Positions 15,184 through 24,812 of a stretch of 64,000 nucleotides of DNA are shown in pieces. Both the position numbers and the translations under genes were made by a program. Source of the DNA: Ignatzschineria indica (GTDB lineage: Bacteria > Pseudomonadota > Gammaproteobacteria > Cardiobacteriales > Wohlfahrtiimonadaceae). The notes beneath the pieces are model-generated. The model ran no database searches and had not been told where the DNA came from. It worked only from the letters and a program-made list of their open reading frames with translations. Position 1 is the first letter of the stretch; each line of letters starts with the position of its first letter. The DNA lies in contig NZ_QEWR01000003.1 in the NCBI RefSeq assembly GCF_003121925.1, forward strand, positions 248,001-312,000, in the 5' to 3' direction.

Positions 15184-16521
15184 ATGAGCGCTATGACACC
15201 AAGAGAGATCGTACAAGAACTCGATCGCTATATTATTGGTCAAGATGAGGCTAAACGATCCGTAGCGATTGCCCTGCGTAATCGTTGGAGACGTCAACAG
15301 GTCTCAGATGAGATGAGAAAAGAGATCACCCCTAAAAACATCTTAATGATTGGGCCTACCGGTGTTGGTAAAACAGAGATTGCCCGTCGCCTTGCCACTT
15401 TAGCGAATGCGCCTTTTATTAAAGTTGAAGCAACTAAATTTACGGAAGTTGGTTATGTCGGTCGTGAAGTCGATTCCATTATCCGTGATCTTGTTGAAGC
15501 TGCCGTAAAACAAGTCCGTGAGCGCATGATTAAAGAAGCTTATCCAAAAGCTGAGGAAGCTGCTATTGAGCGCGTTCTCGATGCGATCTTGCCTCCTCCT
15601 AAGAGTGTTGGTTTTGCCGATGAACCTAATGCGCCCAAGGCAGAGAGCCCAACGCGTCAAAAATTCCGCGAAAAAATTATCCGTGGCGAGATGGATGATA
15701 AAGAGATCGATATCGAAATCGCAAGTACAGGTGTCGGCGTTAATATCATGACCCCTCCCGGCATGGAAGAGATGGCAGATCAACTGCAATCGCTCTTCCA
15801 ACAATCGGGAATGGAGAAGAAAAAGAGCAAAAAGATGAAGATCAAAGATGCGCTCAAAGTGGCTCAAAATGAGGAAGCTGCGCGTCTAATCAATGAAGAG
15901 GAAGCAAAACAGAAAGCGATCGAAATTGCTGAAAACCAAGGTATTGTCTTTATTGATGAGATCGATAAAGTGTGCCGTAAAGGGGAAACTTCCGGCGCGG
16001 ATGTCTCCCGTGAAGGAGTTCAGCGCGATCTTCTACCATTAATTGAGGGCTGTACCGTTTCAACGAAATATGGTGCAATTAAGACAGATCATATCCTCTT
16101 TATCACATCAGGAGCTTTCCACTTAGCTAAACCTTCTGATCTGATCCCTGAATTACAAGGTCGTCTTCCGATTCGTGTCGAATTAAAATCACTCAATGCA
16201 GATGACTTCTACCGTATCTTAACAGAGCCCTCTTCAGCACTTATTAAACAGTATAAAGCGCTTCTTAAAACAGAAGGTGTTGAGCTTGAGTTTGATGATT
16301 CTGCATTACACAAAATTGCTAAGATGGCATTTGAAGTGAATGAGAAAACAGAAAATATCGGAGCTCGTCGCCTCCACACTATTTTAGAGCGTCTATTAGA
16401 AGAGATCTCCTTCACCGCTTCTGACCGTGATGGCGAAAAGTTTATTGTCACAGAAGAGTATGTGAAAAATGAATTAGAGGATCTCGTAGAGGATGAAGAT
16501 CTCAGTCGCTTTATTCTTTAA
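15184..16521 (+). CDS. hslU: HslU, ATPase subunit of the HslUV protease
   Basis: 445 residues, near family length. Walker A is GPTGVGKTE (about residue 57), Walker [11 protein letters not shown] (about 256), and the sensor/arginine segments [12 protein letters not shown] and [10 protein letters not shown] are intact. The protein ends in the conserved RFIL tail that inserts into HslV and opens its active sites. The I-domain that handles substrates is the charged middle (about residues 110-235). AAAGGA precedes ATG by 10 bases; a second Met three residues on is an alternative. The 219-base gap to hslV is longer than the few bases common in relatives and is filled with ATCTGGAAAA/ATCTAAA repetition. 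Confidence 0.97.
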   Translation: MSAMTPREIVQELDRYIIGQDEAKRSVAIALRNRWRRQQVSDEMRKEITPKNILMIGPTGVGKTEIARRLATLANAPFIKVEATKFTEVGYVGREVDSIIRDLVEAAVKQVRERMIKEAYPKAEEAAIERVLDAILPPPKSVGFADEPNAPKAESPTRQKFREKIIRGEMDDKEIDIEIASTGVGVNIMTPPGMEEMADQLQSLFQQSGMEKKKSKKMKIKDALKVAQNEEAARLINEEEAKQKAIEIAENQGIVFIDEIDKVCRKGETSGADVSREGVQRDLLPLIEGCTVSTKYGAIKTDHILFITSGAFHLAKPSDLIPELQGRLPIRVELKSLNADDFYRILTEPSSALIKQYKALLKTEGVELEFDDSALHKIAKMAFEVNEKTENIGARRLHTILERLLEEISFTASDRDGEKFIVTEEYVKNELEDLVEDEDLSRFIL

Positions 16522-16618
16522 TCTTTAATCTTTGATCTTGAATCTTTAACCCGAATCTCTAATCTGAGAAATTAAGACCTGTAAAAAGGTCTCTCAGAAA
16601 GAGTCACAATATAAACGG

Positions 16619-16661
16619 AGCAGCTTCTCAATTGATTCAATATTGATGAAGCTGCTTTTTT
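16619..16661 (+). terminator. Rho-independent terminator after hslU
   Basis: AGCAGCTTC and GAAGCTGCT form the outer stem, with ATTGATTCAATATTGAT folding inside, followed by six T. The 452-base gap 16522-16973 also shows a degenerate AATCTTTAATCTTTGATC repetition right after hslU and the terminator of the next gene. Confidence 0.85.
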
Positions 16662-16825
16662 ATTACGCCAATATATGATTGTGATGCGAATAATATATGA
16701 TGCCAATAATCGATACCCTTATCCTATAAATAACTATATCAATGCCCCTTCTCTTTCATAGACCAATTAAGAAGTTCTCTTCCTTAAAATATTTTGTCAC
16801 ACCAATATAAAAAATAACCATCTTC

Positions 16826-16877
16826 ATAAAAAAATTCCCAAAAATAGATAACTAATCAGTCATATACTTTTGGGAAT
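16826..16877 (-). terminator. Terminator of the ACS-family MFS gene
   Basis: On the minus strand ATTCCCAAAA (16877-16868) pairs perfectly with TTTTGGGAAT (16843-16834) and is followed by a run of seven T. The loop is about 24 bases. Confidence 0.7.
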
Positions 16878-16973
16878 ATTATGTTAGTAACTCTCACAAT
16901 ACCAACAATTCTAACAACTCGCTTTCAACTGATTCACCCTCAACGGCTCACCATAAGTTGTAGAACTCTCAAT

Positions 16974-18287
16974 TTATGCTTTTTTACGCGGAATCTTGAT
17001 AAAGAAGAGGACTAAGAGAACTGCTAACAACTCTAACGCGCCTACAAAGTAGAGTCCCGATGCGAGGCTATCTGTTTTTGTCTTTAAAAATCCAATCATA
17101 TAGGGCGCAACAAAACCGGCAAGATTCCCAACTGAGTTAATCACCGCAATCGCAGCAGCAACAGCACCACCGACAAAGTAGAGAGAAGGTAGTGACCAAA
17201 AGACAGGAAAGGCCGCTAAAATACCGACTGAACCAATCACTAAACCGACCATTGCGGCTACCGCATTCCCCATAAAGAAGCCAGTTAAAATAAGACCGAT
17301 ACCGGCAAAGAGCGTTGCGATACAGGTATGATATTTGCGCTCATTACTCTTATCAGAACTTGCGCCCCACCAAACCATGGCAACGGTTCCAAATAGAAAT
17401 GGAATTGCTGAGATAAGACCAATCACAAAGTTATTGCTAACCCCTAATGCCTGAACAATACTTGGCGACCAAAATGCAATAGTGGCATTTCCGGCAACAA
17501 TACAGAAATAGATCGCACAACAGAGCCAGAGAACGGGCTCTTTAAAGATTGCTTTAATACTTCCCTCTTTCTCGACACTTTGATGATCTTTCGCAATATC
17601 TGCTACGATCGTATCCTGCTCCTCTTTTGTTAACCATTTCGCATCATGAGGACGATTAGGTAGATAGAGTAGAACAAAGATTCCAGCAATGACTGATGGA
17701 ATACCCTCAATAATAAAGAGCCACTGCCAATTACTTAAACCGCCCACATCTCCCATAACACTCATAATAAAACCTGCTAATGGATTACCCACAACGCCGG
17801 CAATCGCAAAAGAGGTCATAAAGAGTCCATTAATCTTCGCTCTTCTTGCCATAGGGAACCAATAGGTGATGTAGAGAACTACCCCAGGGAAGAATCCTGC
17901 CTCAAAGACTCCTAATAGAAAGCGTAAAACATAGAACATCATTGGAGTTGTGACAAACATCATCGCCGCAGAAGTAATCCCCCACAAGATAGTAATTCTT
18001 GCAAGAGTCTTTTTCGCCCCAATTTTTTCTAGATAGATATTACTCGGTAACTCGAAGAGAAAATAACCGATAAAGAAGATCCCCGCCCCTAAACCATATA
18101 CAGCCTCACTAAACTGTAGATCATCGAGCATGCTAATCTTTGCAAACCCCACATTCACTCGATTGAGCCATGCAAGTAGAAAGAGAAGGATTAAAAATGG
18201 GATTAAACGCATTGTAATTTTACGATAAGCACGATCTTTTATTATTGTTTGATCATGTAGCGTATCTTGATTTGCGAATGAGTGCAT
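16974..18287 (-). CDS. MFS transporter, anion:cation symporter (ACS) family
   Basis: 437 residues with 12 predicted membrane helices. The N-terminal LNRVNVGFAKISML following a cytoplasmic lead with RKITMRLIPFL, the FFIGYFLFELPSNIYLEKIGAK block in helix 2 and the loop motif FEAGFFPGVVLYITYWFP are hallmarks of ACS-type importers of small carboxylates (tartrate, phthalate, glucarate, 4-hydroxyphenylacetate and similar). TAGGAGGAA lies about 8 bases upstream of the ATG. It is last of a minus-strand set GntR - DUF2848 - amidase - MFS and most likely imports the substrate of that set. The 332-base gap to the amidase gene could hold its own promoter. Confidence 0.88.
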   Translation of the reverse strand: MHSFANQDTLHDQTIIKDRAYRKITMRLIPFLILLFLLAWLNRVNVGFAKISMLDDLQFSEAVYGLGAGIFFIGYFLFELPSNIYLEKIGAKKTLARITILWGITSAAMMFVTTPMMFYVLRFLLGVFEAGFFPGVVLYITYWFPMARRAKINGLFMTSFAIAGVVGNPLAGFIMSVMGDVGGLSNWQWLFIIEGIPSVIAGIFVLLYLPNRPHDAKWLTKEEQDTIVADIAKDHQSVEKEGSIKAIFKEPVLWLCCAIYFCIVAGNATIAFWSPSIVQALGVSNNFVIGLISAIPFLFGTVAMVWWGASSDKSNERKYHTCIATLFAGIGLILTGFFMGNAVAAMVGLVIGSVGILAAFPVFWSLPSLYFVGGAVAAAIAVINSVGNLAGFVAPYMIGFLKTKTDSLASGLYFVGALELLAVLLVLFFIKIPRKKA

Positions 18288-18619
18288 AGCATCATTCCTC
18301 CTATGGTTTATGACATCACATTGCTGTGACTGATAGAAATAAAAATAGAAAAAATAGCTGCTTATAAAACAGCTGATAAATTGCGACTCAGATCACAAGA
18401 AGTGATCTATGAGGTTAGGCTCAACCAATTGAACAAATTTAGTAAAATTGGTTGATTTAGGTAATTTAAATGCCTTAGAAAAATGGAGATAAATGGAGAT
18501 AAAGGGGAAATTAAGTATCAACTAAGTAACTAAGTTGTTAGATAGTTAGGTAATTAGTTAATTAGTTAATTAGTTAACACTAAAATAACCTCGGCAATAA
18601 TCTCTCTCCTATCAAATAG
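18288..18619. other. Spacer with TAATTAGT tandem repeat
   Basis: 332 bases between the MFS gene and the amidase gene. At 18551-18576 an 8-base unit TAATTAGT is repeated three times in perfect phase, next to looser TAACTAAGT and AAATGGAGAT duplications (18480-18550). No gene or clear terminator is visible. Confidence 0.6.
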
Positions 18620-19957
18620 TTAAAGAGATGAACGGAGATATTTCTCAATACTTTTAGCAACCGCTAAAATATGGTGATCCTGATCTTTTAGACCCGAAAT
18701 ACTCAGACCTATTCCAGCGCCTAATGGAAGAGAGAGCGCACAACCATCGAGAAAATTGGTCACCGTTGTATTACGCAATACAATGCCATTTAAGCGAAAA
18801 AACTCTGCTTCATCCGCTAGATCCTCTACCTTAGGAGGCTGTACTGCGACCGTTGGCATTAACCAAGCATCAAAAAAGGTGAGTTTCTCTGCCGCAATTG
18901 CCTGTAATTCTGCTCGTTTTTTCAACACCTGTAGATAGTGAGATGCACTAATATCTCGTCCTCTCTCAATTCTTTGAGCTACCAAAGGATCATATTGATC
19001 ACGCAGTTGATCAAAAAAGAGTTCGTGTTCACACCAGATCTCAGCAGCAGTCAATCCGCCACGACTATTAATATTAGGAATGTGTGATAATTCATAGAAA
19101 TCTCGATAGATAATCGTTGCACCGGCACGCTCTAATTGAGCGAGTGTCTCTAAAAATCTTGCCTCAACTTCAGCATCTAACCCTTCCATCACATAATCTT
19201 TGGTGACAAAAAAGCGCATTTGTGAAAGGGGAATCTCCGGCACTTTATAGTCACTTTGCGATAAGACTTGATCCATCACAATCGCATCTTCTACAGAGCG
19301 TGTTATCGCCCCCACTGAGTCATAGCTATAAGAGAGTGGCACAACCCCTTCGGTCGAAATACGACTTGCTGTCGGCTTAAAACCAACAACATCACAAAAA
19401 GCCGCCGGAATACGCAATGAACCACCGGTATCTGATCCTAAGGCGGCAAAAACAGCATGAGAAGCGACACTGACTGCTCCTCCTGATGTTGATCCTCCCG
19501 CAATATAATCAGATCGCTCAGGATGAACCGGCGTACCATAGTGAGGGTTCACGCCTAAACCAGAAAAAGCAAACTCGCTCATATTTGTTCTACCAACGAT
19601 AATCGCTCCAGCTCGTTTGATCGCATCAATCACCGGCGCATCTTTCTCGGCAGCGCCATTTTGGGTAAAGATGACCGATCCTGCAGGTGTGACTTCACCG
19701 GCAATATCCATCGAATCTTTAATGGAGATAGGTAACCCTAGAAGGGGAGCCCGATCACCAAGCATTAATCGCTGATCCGCGACCCGTGCCGCTTCCATCG
19801 CCTCTTGAGGATAGAGCTTTGTAAAAGCGAGTGCTCCCACTTCTCCCATCTCAGCAATTCTCTCAAAAGAGGCGCTGACTAGATCGACACTTGTAATCTC
19901 TCTTCTTTCTAGTTGTTCAGTCATTGCTGTGAGCGTGCTATTTAATATCTGAGTCAT
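18620..19957 (-). CDS. Amidase signature (AS) family hydrolase
   Basis: 445 residues from ATG 19957, preferred because TAGGAG is 7 bases upstream; an ATG six codons earlier overlaps the preceding gene. The Ser-cisSer-Lys triad is present: Lys in PISIKDSMD (about residue 80), the cis-Ser in GGSTSGGAVS (about 160) and the nucleophile Ser in SDTGGSLRIP (about 185). This places it in the GatA-like amidase superfamily; GatB/GatC are absent, so it is a catabolic amidase and not part of the tRNA amidotransferase. It starts 10 bases after the DUF2848 gene, so the two are co-transcribed. Substrate unknown; the context suggests an imported small amide. Confidence 0.9.
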   Translation of the reverse strand: MTQILNSTLTAMTEQLERREITSVDLVSASFERIAEMGEVGALAFTKLYPQEAMEAARVADQRLMLGDRAPLLGLPISIKDSMDIAGEVTPAGSVIFTQNGAAEKDAPVIDAIKRAGAIIVGRTNMSEFAFSGLGVNPHYGTPVHPERSDYIAGGSTSGGAVSVASHAVFAALGSDTGGSLRIPAAFCDVVGFKPTASRISTEGVVPLSYSYDSVGAITRSVEDAIVMDQVLSQSDYKVPEIPLSQMRFFVTKDYVMEGLDAEVEARFLETLAQLERAGATIIYRDFYELSHIPNINSRGGLTAAEIWCEHELFFDQLRDQYDPLVAQRIERGRDISASHYLQVLKKRAELQAIAAEKLTFFDAWLMPTVAVQPPKVEDLADEAEFFRLNGIVLRNTTVTNFLDGCALSLPLGAGIGLSISGLKDQDHHILAVAKSIEKYLRSSL

Positions 19958-19967
19958 CGTGCTACTC

Positions 19968-20660
19968 CTACTCATCCACCGCTAAAAGAGCGACATCATA
20001 TTGATGTTGTAATGTACGGTTTAATATTGGATCGAAAAGTTCAAGCTCAAAGCGTTCACCAAAGCCCAATTTCCCAATCACTGCTTGCGTTCCACAGAGG
20101 AGCGCTTCTCCCTCTTCTAAATCGGGAACACCTTTCCACTTCTCCATCAGCTCTAAAGGATGGAGCAAGGTTGTCACAGAACCTTCTTGATAGAGCTCTC
20201 TCTGACCATTTAAGGTTCGATAAGAGCGCATGATGAGTTGATCCCAATGATCCGCCACATCACAATAGCGCCAGACAGTTTGGCTCAAAGGCTTCATACA
20301 CATCTGCTTTGAAACGGTAATATCATAAGCTTCCACCTTTCTATCTGTATGATCAGAACCGACGGTAAGATAGAGCTCCCCACCTGTTTTGAAAAAAAGA
20401 ACTTCCACCTCGCCTGATGAATCTGCTCTAGGTAGCGCAATTTGAGTTGCCGTTGTCAAAAGTAGTGGCTCTAATTCATAAAAACAGGGCGTCTTCTTAG
20501 GAGGTGCAATCCCCATCTCCGCTAACTCATCGATATGCTCTTGAATCGCTTTCTGATCTCTTCCGGCCCAGCCACCTACCATAAATCGGGTCGGGGTGAA
20601 ATTAAGAGGCATGCGCCCTTCTGGTAAATGCACTTCTAGGGCTAATTGTTCCTGTTTCAT
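19968..20660 (-). CDS. DUF2848 family protein
   Basis: 230 residues matching the DUF2848 pattern: FMVGGWAGRDQKAIQEHIDELAEMGI at the N-terminus, KKTPCFYELEPLLLTT, SSGEVEVLFFK, VGSDHTDRKVEAYDITVSKQMC and a C-terminal GTQAVIGKLGFGERFELEL. The middle SDHTDRK block resembles the metal- and substrate-binding part of fumarylacetoacetate-hydrolase-like proteins, but no reaction is established that I know of. AGAGGAG precedes the ATG. Position between a GntR regulator and an amidase, plus the 10-base gap to the amidase, argue for a shared pathway. Confidence 0.82.
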   Translation of the reverse strand: MKQEQLALEVHLPEGRMPLNFTPTRFMVGGWAGRDQKAIQEHIDELAEMGIAPPKKTPCFYELEPLLLTTATQIALPRADSSGEVEVLFFKTGGELYLTVGSDHTDRKVEAYDITVSKQMCMKPLSQTVWRYCDVADHWDQLIMRSYRTLNGQRELYQEGSVTTLLHPLELMEKWKGVPDLEEGEALLCGTQAVIGKLGFGERFELELFDPILNRTLQHQYDVALLAVDE

Positions 20661-20835
20661 CTCTATCTCCTCTTGTTAGATTGCTCTTATTAGATTGTTA
20701 TTCCTCGATTTTTCTCAAGGTTTTGTTCGCTTTTCGATTCTTCTTACTCTGCTATTCCGCATTACTCCGCTGTTACGCAGATTTCTATTGCATATGCGGT
20801 AATATGCGCTACAGTTCTTTTAATTCTTTTCGCTC

Positions 20836-21483
20836 TTAAATCGTTGCCACAATATTTTTCCTAAAGTTCTCTACATGACGAATCATGGCAGATTCCGCTA
20901 ACAGAGTATCGCGCTGAGCAATCGCTTCAACGATCTCTAGATGCTCTTCATAGGCACGTGTCATCTGCTCTTTAGCTGAAAGTGAGAGGAACCAGAAACG
21001 AGCTTGACGCTCATGCAATCCGCTTAAAATATCGGAGAGAACCCGATTTCGAGATGCCGCGGTAATCGCATTGTGAAAGCGTAAATCGATCTTCATTAAC
21101 GCTGTCAGATCACGATTCTCAATCGCTTTTGGCGTCTCCGATAAAATCTCCCGCATCGCCTCAATCTCGGAGGCTTGCGCTCTCTCTGTAGCTAAGCGAA
21201 CAGCCATACATTCATTAACAAGTCGAACCTCTATCATCTCGATCACTTCATTGAGGGAGAGCTGGCTCACCATCACCCCTTTTCGCGGATAGATATCGAC
21301 TAACCCTTCTACCGCCAAACGATGTAATGCCTGATTAATAGGGGATCGTCCCAAGGAGAGCTCATCTTGCAGATAAGATTCATTTAAAAACTCTCCTGGA
21401 GCAAATTCACAGGTCAAAATTCGCTGCTTAATCTCTTGATAAGCCTGCTCCCTAAGAGGAATTCTTCGTTTATTATTATTCAT
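20836..21483 (-). CDS. GntR family regulator, FadR/FCD subfamily
   Basis: 215 residues from ATG 21483, just after AAGGAGGTGGGA; a GTG two codons earlier overlaps the ribosome site. N-terminal winged helix: LREQAYQEIKQRILTCEFAPGEFLNE...LGRSPINQALHRLAVEGLVDIYPRKGVMV (residues about 8-72). The C-terminal FCD domain is helical with the metal-type positions in the MKIDLRFHNAITAASRN segment (Asp and His) and a later His in RHVEN. It most likely represses the DUF2848-amidase-MFS genes until an acid inducer binds the FCD pocket. The DUF2848 gene starts 175 bases after it. Confidence 0.9.
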   Translation of the reverse strand: MNNNKRRIPLREQAYQEIKQRILTCEFAPGEFLNESYLQDELSLGRSPINQALHRLAVEGLVDIYPRKGVMVSQLSLNEVIEMIEVRLVNECMAVRLATERAQASEIEAMREILSETPKAIENRDLTALMKIDLRFHNAITAASRNRVLSDILSGLHERQARFWFLSLSAKEQMTRAYEEHLEIVEAIAQRDTLLAESAMIRHVENFRKNIVATI

Positions 21484-21681
21484 TCCCACCTCCTTTATCG
21501 CGCTTGATACTCAACTAAAAAACGTGTGATATATCACTGATAGATTTAAAATTAAGCTATCCCGATCAATAATGCAACTAGTAATGCAAGAAAATTTATG
21601 GGGATAGCTAATTTTGCTTCTTCTGTTTCTGGTCTGTTTCTGATCTGTTATTGAGAGCGCTTCATTGAAAATGAAAACCTA

Positions 21682-22041
21682 TCACTTCTTCATCATCTTC
21701 GCTAAATCAGCAAAAGGATTATGGGTTGCAACCGTACTCTTACCATCACTATTAGCCGTGCCATATTGATGAGCCTCCTCTAATCGCTGATGCTCATTAT
21801 CATGACAATAGAGGCAGAGAAGCTCCCAATTGCTTCCATCTGCCGGGTTATTATCATGATTATGATCTTTATGATGAACGGTCAACTCTCGTAAATTGCG
21901 ATGATCAAATTCTCGCTGACAGCGCCCACAGATCCAAGGATAGAGCTTTAGCGCCTGCTCTCGATAGCCTTGCTCTCGTAATCGCCTCTTTTGGTGAGTT
22001 TCTGCAATAATCTGATCTAAACGTGATTTTGGTTGATTCAT
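21682..22041 (-). CDS. yajD: YajD family HNH nuclease
   Basis: 119 residues from ATG 22041, directly after GGAGGGAGAGG; an upstream ATG nine codons earlier lacks a ribosome site. The zinc-binding CGRC and CLYC pairs frame an HNH core, TVHHKDHNHDNNPADGSNW, where His-His and Asn provide catalysis and metal binding. Length and order match YajD of enterobacteria, whose cellular role is not known. The basic N-terminus (KSRLDQIIAETHQKRRLREQGYREQALKLYPWIC) is also typical. Stands alone between a GntR gene and pbpC, all on the minus strand. Confidence 0.9.
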   Translation of the reverse strand: MNQPKSRLDQIIAETHQKRRLREQGYREQALKLYPWICGRCQREFDHRNLRELTVHHKDHNHDNNPADGSNWELLCLYCHDNEHQRLEEAHQYGTANSDGKSTVATHNPFADLAKMMKK

Positions 22042-22055
22042 CCTCTCCCTCCAAA

Positions 22056-22082
22056 CTTCAAGCTTCAAGCTTCAAGCTTCAA
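22056..22082. repeat. CTTCAAG heptamer repeat
   Basis: Almost four perfect copies of a 7-base unit (CTTCAAG) lie immediately upstream of the yajD ribosome site, followed by looser ATATCCATATCGATA-type repetition up to the end of pbpC. Simple slippage repeat; no spacer structure of a CRISPR. Confidence 0.85.
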
Positions 22083-22167
22083 TAAATACTATAAGTAAAA
22101 ACTATAAGTAGAAATATCCATATCCATATCGATACTCATATCAATATCAATAGAAATCATCATAACA

Positions 22168-24570
22168 TCAATCAATCGTACGTAGCTCAAAGCGAATATT
22201 GTGATAATGACCTTGATCATCTTGCACGGTTAAACGATAAGATCCTGGTGCCATATTGGGTAGATCGAGAAAAGGGCTCTCTAATAATTGACCATTTAGA
22301 TACCAATAAAAAGGACCATTCCCGCTTGCTGAGAGAGGAAGGCGCTGATTACTTTGGAAAATAATACTCTCATCAACTAATGTGGCAATACTCAATCTTT
22401 GTCGTGACCGCATTTCATTGCTATCTCTCTTTGCTCTCGTATTAACTTCTGATTGCTCTTCCCCTCCCACTAAATGCGGCATCAGCTGAGAATGACGGCC
22501 AATTGCCGGCTTATTAGTGATCTCTTTTAACACACTATGTTGTAAAAGAGAGGGCCAACCTGAATGGGGAGATTCCCCCGGCGCATCATAGAGAGTACCG
22601 GGAATTTTTCCGGCAATAGTATCGATCGAAAATTGTTGCAAACACTCACCCTCCGCAACAATTGCTTGGGATCTTCCTGAAGGCCAACAGATCACAGCAG
22701 ATTCTATTCCCGCCGGCTTTACGATCTCTCTTTTCGATAGAGGGAGGAGTTGGAAAAGATCAAAGAGTAGAGGGACAGCACTATCACTCGCCATCATACC
22801 AACATTGGGCATACCATCGGGTCGACCGATCCAAACACCAATACTCCAATCTGCCGTCACACCCAAGGCCCAAGCATCACGATGACCGTAACTCGTGCCA
22901 CTCTTCCACGCAATCCTTTGATGATTTAAGCGTCCCTGAGGTGCAACACCCCTTAACGCCTTGATAACAAGCCAGCTTGCCTCAGGTGAAAGAAGTGCGG
23001 CCCCTTCCACTACAGACTCTCTATCATCGACCGCTCTCAACTCAGCTTCTCTAAGCCTCTTCGCTCCCTCCATTTCTTCTTTTATCCCCTTTATCCCCTT
23101 TACCCACCGAAGCGGATAGATCTTCCCTTCTGTAGCTAAACTACTATAGAGCCGCACTTGCTCTTCTAAGGAGATCCCAACGCCTCCCAAAATAAGGCTC
23201 AAAGTAGGGGTATCACTATAGAGCAAGATCCCGGCATCTCGCACGCTCTTAACAAAATAGAGCGGTGTTAATTGTCGAAAAACCTGGACAATCGGAACAT
23301 TCAAAGAGAGCTGTAATGCTCGATAAGCAGGAATTCGCCCTCGAAAACGTCTATCAAAATTTTGTGGCTCATAACCATCGAAAGAGCGTGGCACATCACT
23401 TAAGAGACTCCCCTCATGAATAATCCCGTAATCGAGTGCTAAACCGTAAGCAAAGGGCTTAAGTGTAGATCCTGGGGAACGAATCGCCGGCACCATATCC
23501 ACAAATCCCGCGCGCTCTTGATCAAAGAGATCGAGAGATCCGACATAGGTCACCACTTCATGGGTACGATTATCGACAATCAATACGGCAATTGAGAGGC
23601 GATCTGAAAGATTTTTAGCACGCTTAAGAAGATAGGCTTCCACCTCTTTTTGTAATCGATAATCGATAGTTGTCTCAATACGTTCAGCTTGCGGATATTG
23701 CCGGCGCAGACGCTCTGCTAATAGGGGCGCATGGAAAGGGGATGAGCTTGGCTGATAACGAATAGGATCTTGTATCGCTTTTAGATAACTCTCCTCATCG
23801 ATCTCCTGAAAGTTATAGAGCCGTTTCAGCACCTTATTACGCGCCATCTCAGCAGCTTGAAGAGAGCGATCAGGTCGATAGATAGAGGGTCTTTGTGGCA
23901 GTGCAACTAGCAAGGCACTTTCAGAGAGATTGAGCGCAATAGCCGGCTTAGAGAAGTATCGCTCTGCAGCTGCGGCAACACCCTCAATATTTCCCCCCAT
24001 CGGCGCTAAATTAAGATAGAGCGTTAAGATCTCTGCTTTAGAGTAGTTGAGTTCTAACTGTAGAGCGCGAAAGATCTGTGTCATCTTCCCCATAATGGTT
24101 CGAGGATGAGGATAGAGAAGTCGCGCAACCTGCATCGTTAAGGTAGAACTACCGGAGATAATCTCACCATGAGTCACCCATTGTCCCAATGCACGCAAGC
24201 TTGCCAATGGATTGAGACCAAAATGGTAGTAGAAGTAGCGATCTTCATAGGCTAACAGTGTTGAGAGATAGGTGGGAGAGACCTCATCGAGTGTCACCCA
24301 ATGGCGTAAACGTCCCTCTTGATCGGTAAATTGCCGTAAAAGCTCACCATCAGCGGCAACAACTGTCGTTGAGATCATCACATTGGGAGTTTGTAGCGGA
24401 AAGAGAGAGTTAAGTCCTATAAAGAGAGCGGATAAAAGAAGAGATAAAGCGATCAATATCATCGCTATAGAGCGCAATAATCGGTATAAAAATCGGCGCT
24501 GATTCGCTCTTTTCGGGGGTACTTTTAGTGAGCTTCCCAATTTATTTATCTGATCACATCTGCGCTTCAC
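22168..24570 (-). CDS. pbpC: Penicillin-binding protein 1C
   Basis: 800 residues from GTG 24570, selected for the GAGG 8 bases upstream and a membrane-anchor layout like other class A enzymes; a TTG 16 codons further upstream has no ribosome site. One membrane helix lies near residues 30-55. The glycosyltransferase (GT51) domain follows, with its catalytic Glu in YEDRYFYYHFG, then GSSTLTMQVARL. The transpeptidase domain has SPGSTLKPFAY (active Ser), SLN and KSGTSYGHRDAW. The last about 90 residues form the BiPBP_C domain ending PGSYRLTVQDDQGH. It polymerises and crosslinks peptidoglycan on the periplasmic side. It is divergent from the alpha-2-macroglobulin gene, its usual genomic partner. 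Confidence 0.95.
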   Translation of the reverse strand: MKRRCDQINKLGSSLKVPPKRANQRRFLYRLLRSIAMILIALSLLLSALFIGLNSLFPLQTPNVMISTTVVAADGELLRQFTDQEGRLRHWVTLDEVSPTYLSTLLAYEDRYFYYHFGLNPLASLRALGQWVTHGEIISGSSTLTMQVARLLYPHPRTIMGKMTQIFRALQLELNYSKAEILTLYLNLAPMGGNIEGVAAAAERYFSKPAIALNLSESALLVALPQRPSIYRPDRSLQAAEMARNKVLKRLYNFQEIDEESYLKAIQDPIRYQPSSSPFHAPLLAERLRRQYPQAERIETTIDYRLQKEVEAYLLKRAKNLSDRLSIAVLIVDNRTHEVVTYVGSLDLFDQERAGFVDMVPAIRSPGSTLKPFAYGLALDYGIIHEGSLLSDVPRSFDGYEPQNFDRRFRGRIPAYRALQLSLNVPIVQVFRQLTPLYFVKSVRDAGILLYSDTPTLSLILGGVGISLEEQVRLYSSLATEGKIYPLRWVKGIKGIKEEMEGAKRLREAELRAVDDRESVVEGAALLSPEASWLVIKALRGVAPQGRLNHQRIAWKSGTSYGHRDAWALGVTADWSIGVWIGRPDGMPNVGMMASDSAVPLLFDLFQLLPLSKREIVKPAGIESAVICWPSGRSQAIVAEGECLQQFSIDTIAGKIPGTLYDAPGESPHSGWPSLLQHSVLKEITNKPAIGRHSQLMPHLVGGEEQSEVNTRAKRDSNEMRSRQRLSIATLVDESIIFQSNQRLPLSASGNGPFYWYLNGQLLESPFLDLPNMAPGSYRLTVQDDQGHYHNIRFELRTID

Positions 24571-24812
24571 ATAAGCATCCTCATTACTAAGTCTGATTCC
24601 TAGAATTGATCCTATCAAATATTCTATCGAGCGTTTCTATCGAGTATTCTATCGAACTTTCGAGGAAGAGCGCTAGAAGAGAAAAATAAAAAGATGAAAA
24701 GCGAAAAAGAGAAGAATCTCCTGTTTGAACAAAAAAGCCACAAAACCTGCTCTTTTTTGGCATAATTGAGGGGTATATCCCACCGAGCATCCCAATAGAG
24801 AGGAAGAGAGCA

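Noticed and set aside
18620-19957. GatA subunit of the tRNA amidotransferase
   Set aside because: The triad is shared, but gatB and gatC are absent nearby and the gene is coupled to DUF2848 and an importer.
22056-22082. Short direct repeats before yajD as a CRISPR-like array
   Set aside because: Seven-base units with no spacers and no cas genes in the window; simple slippage repeat.
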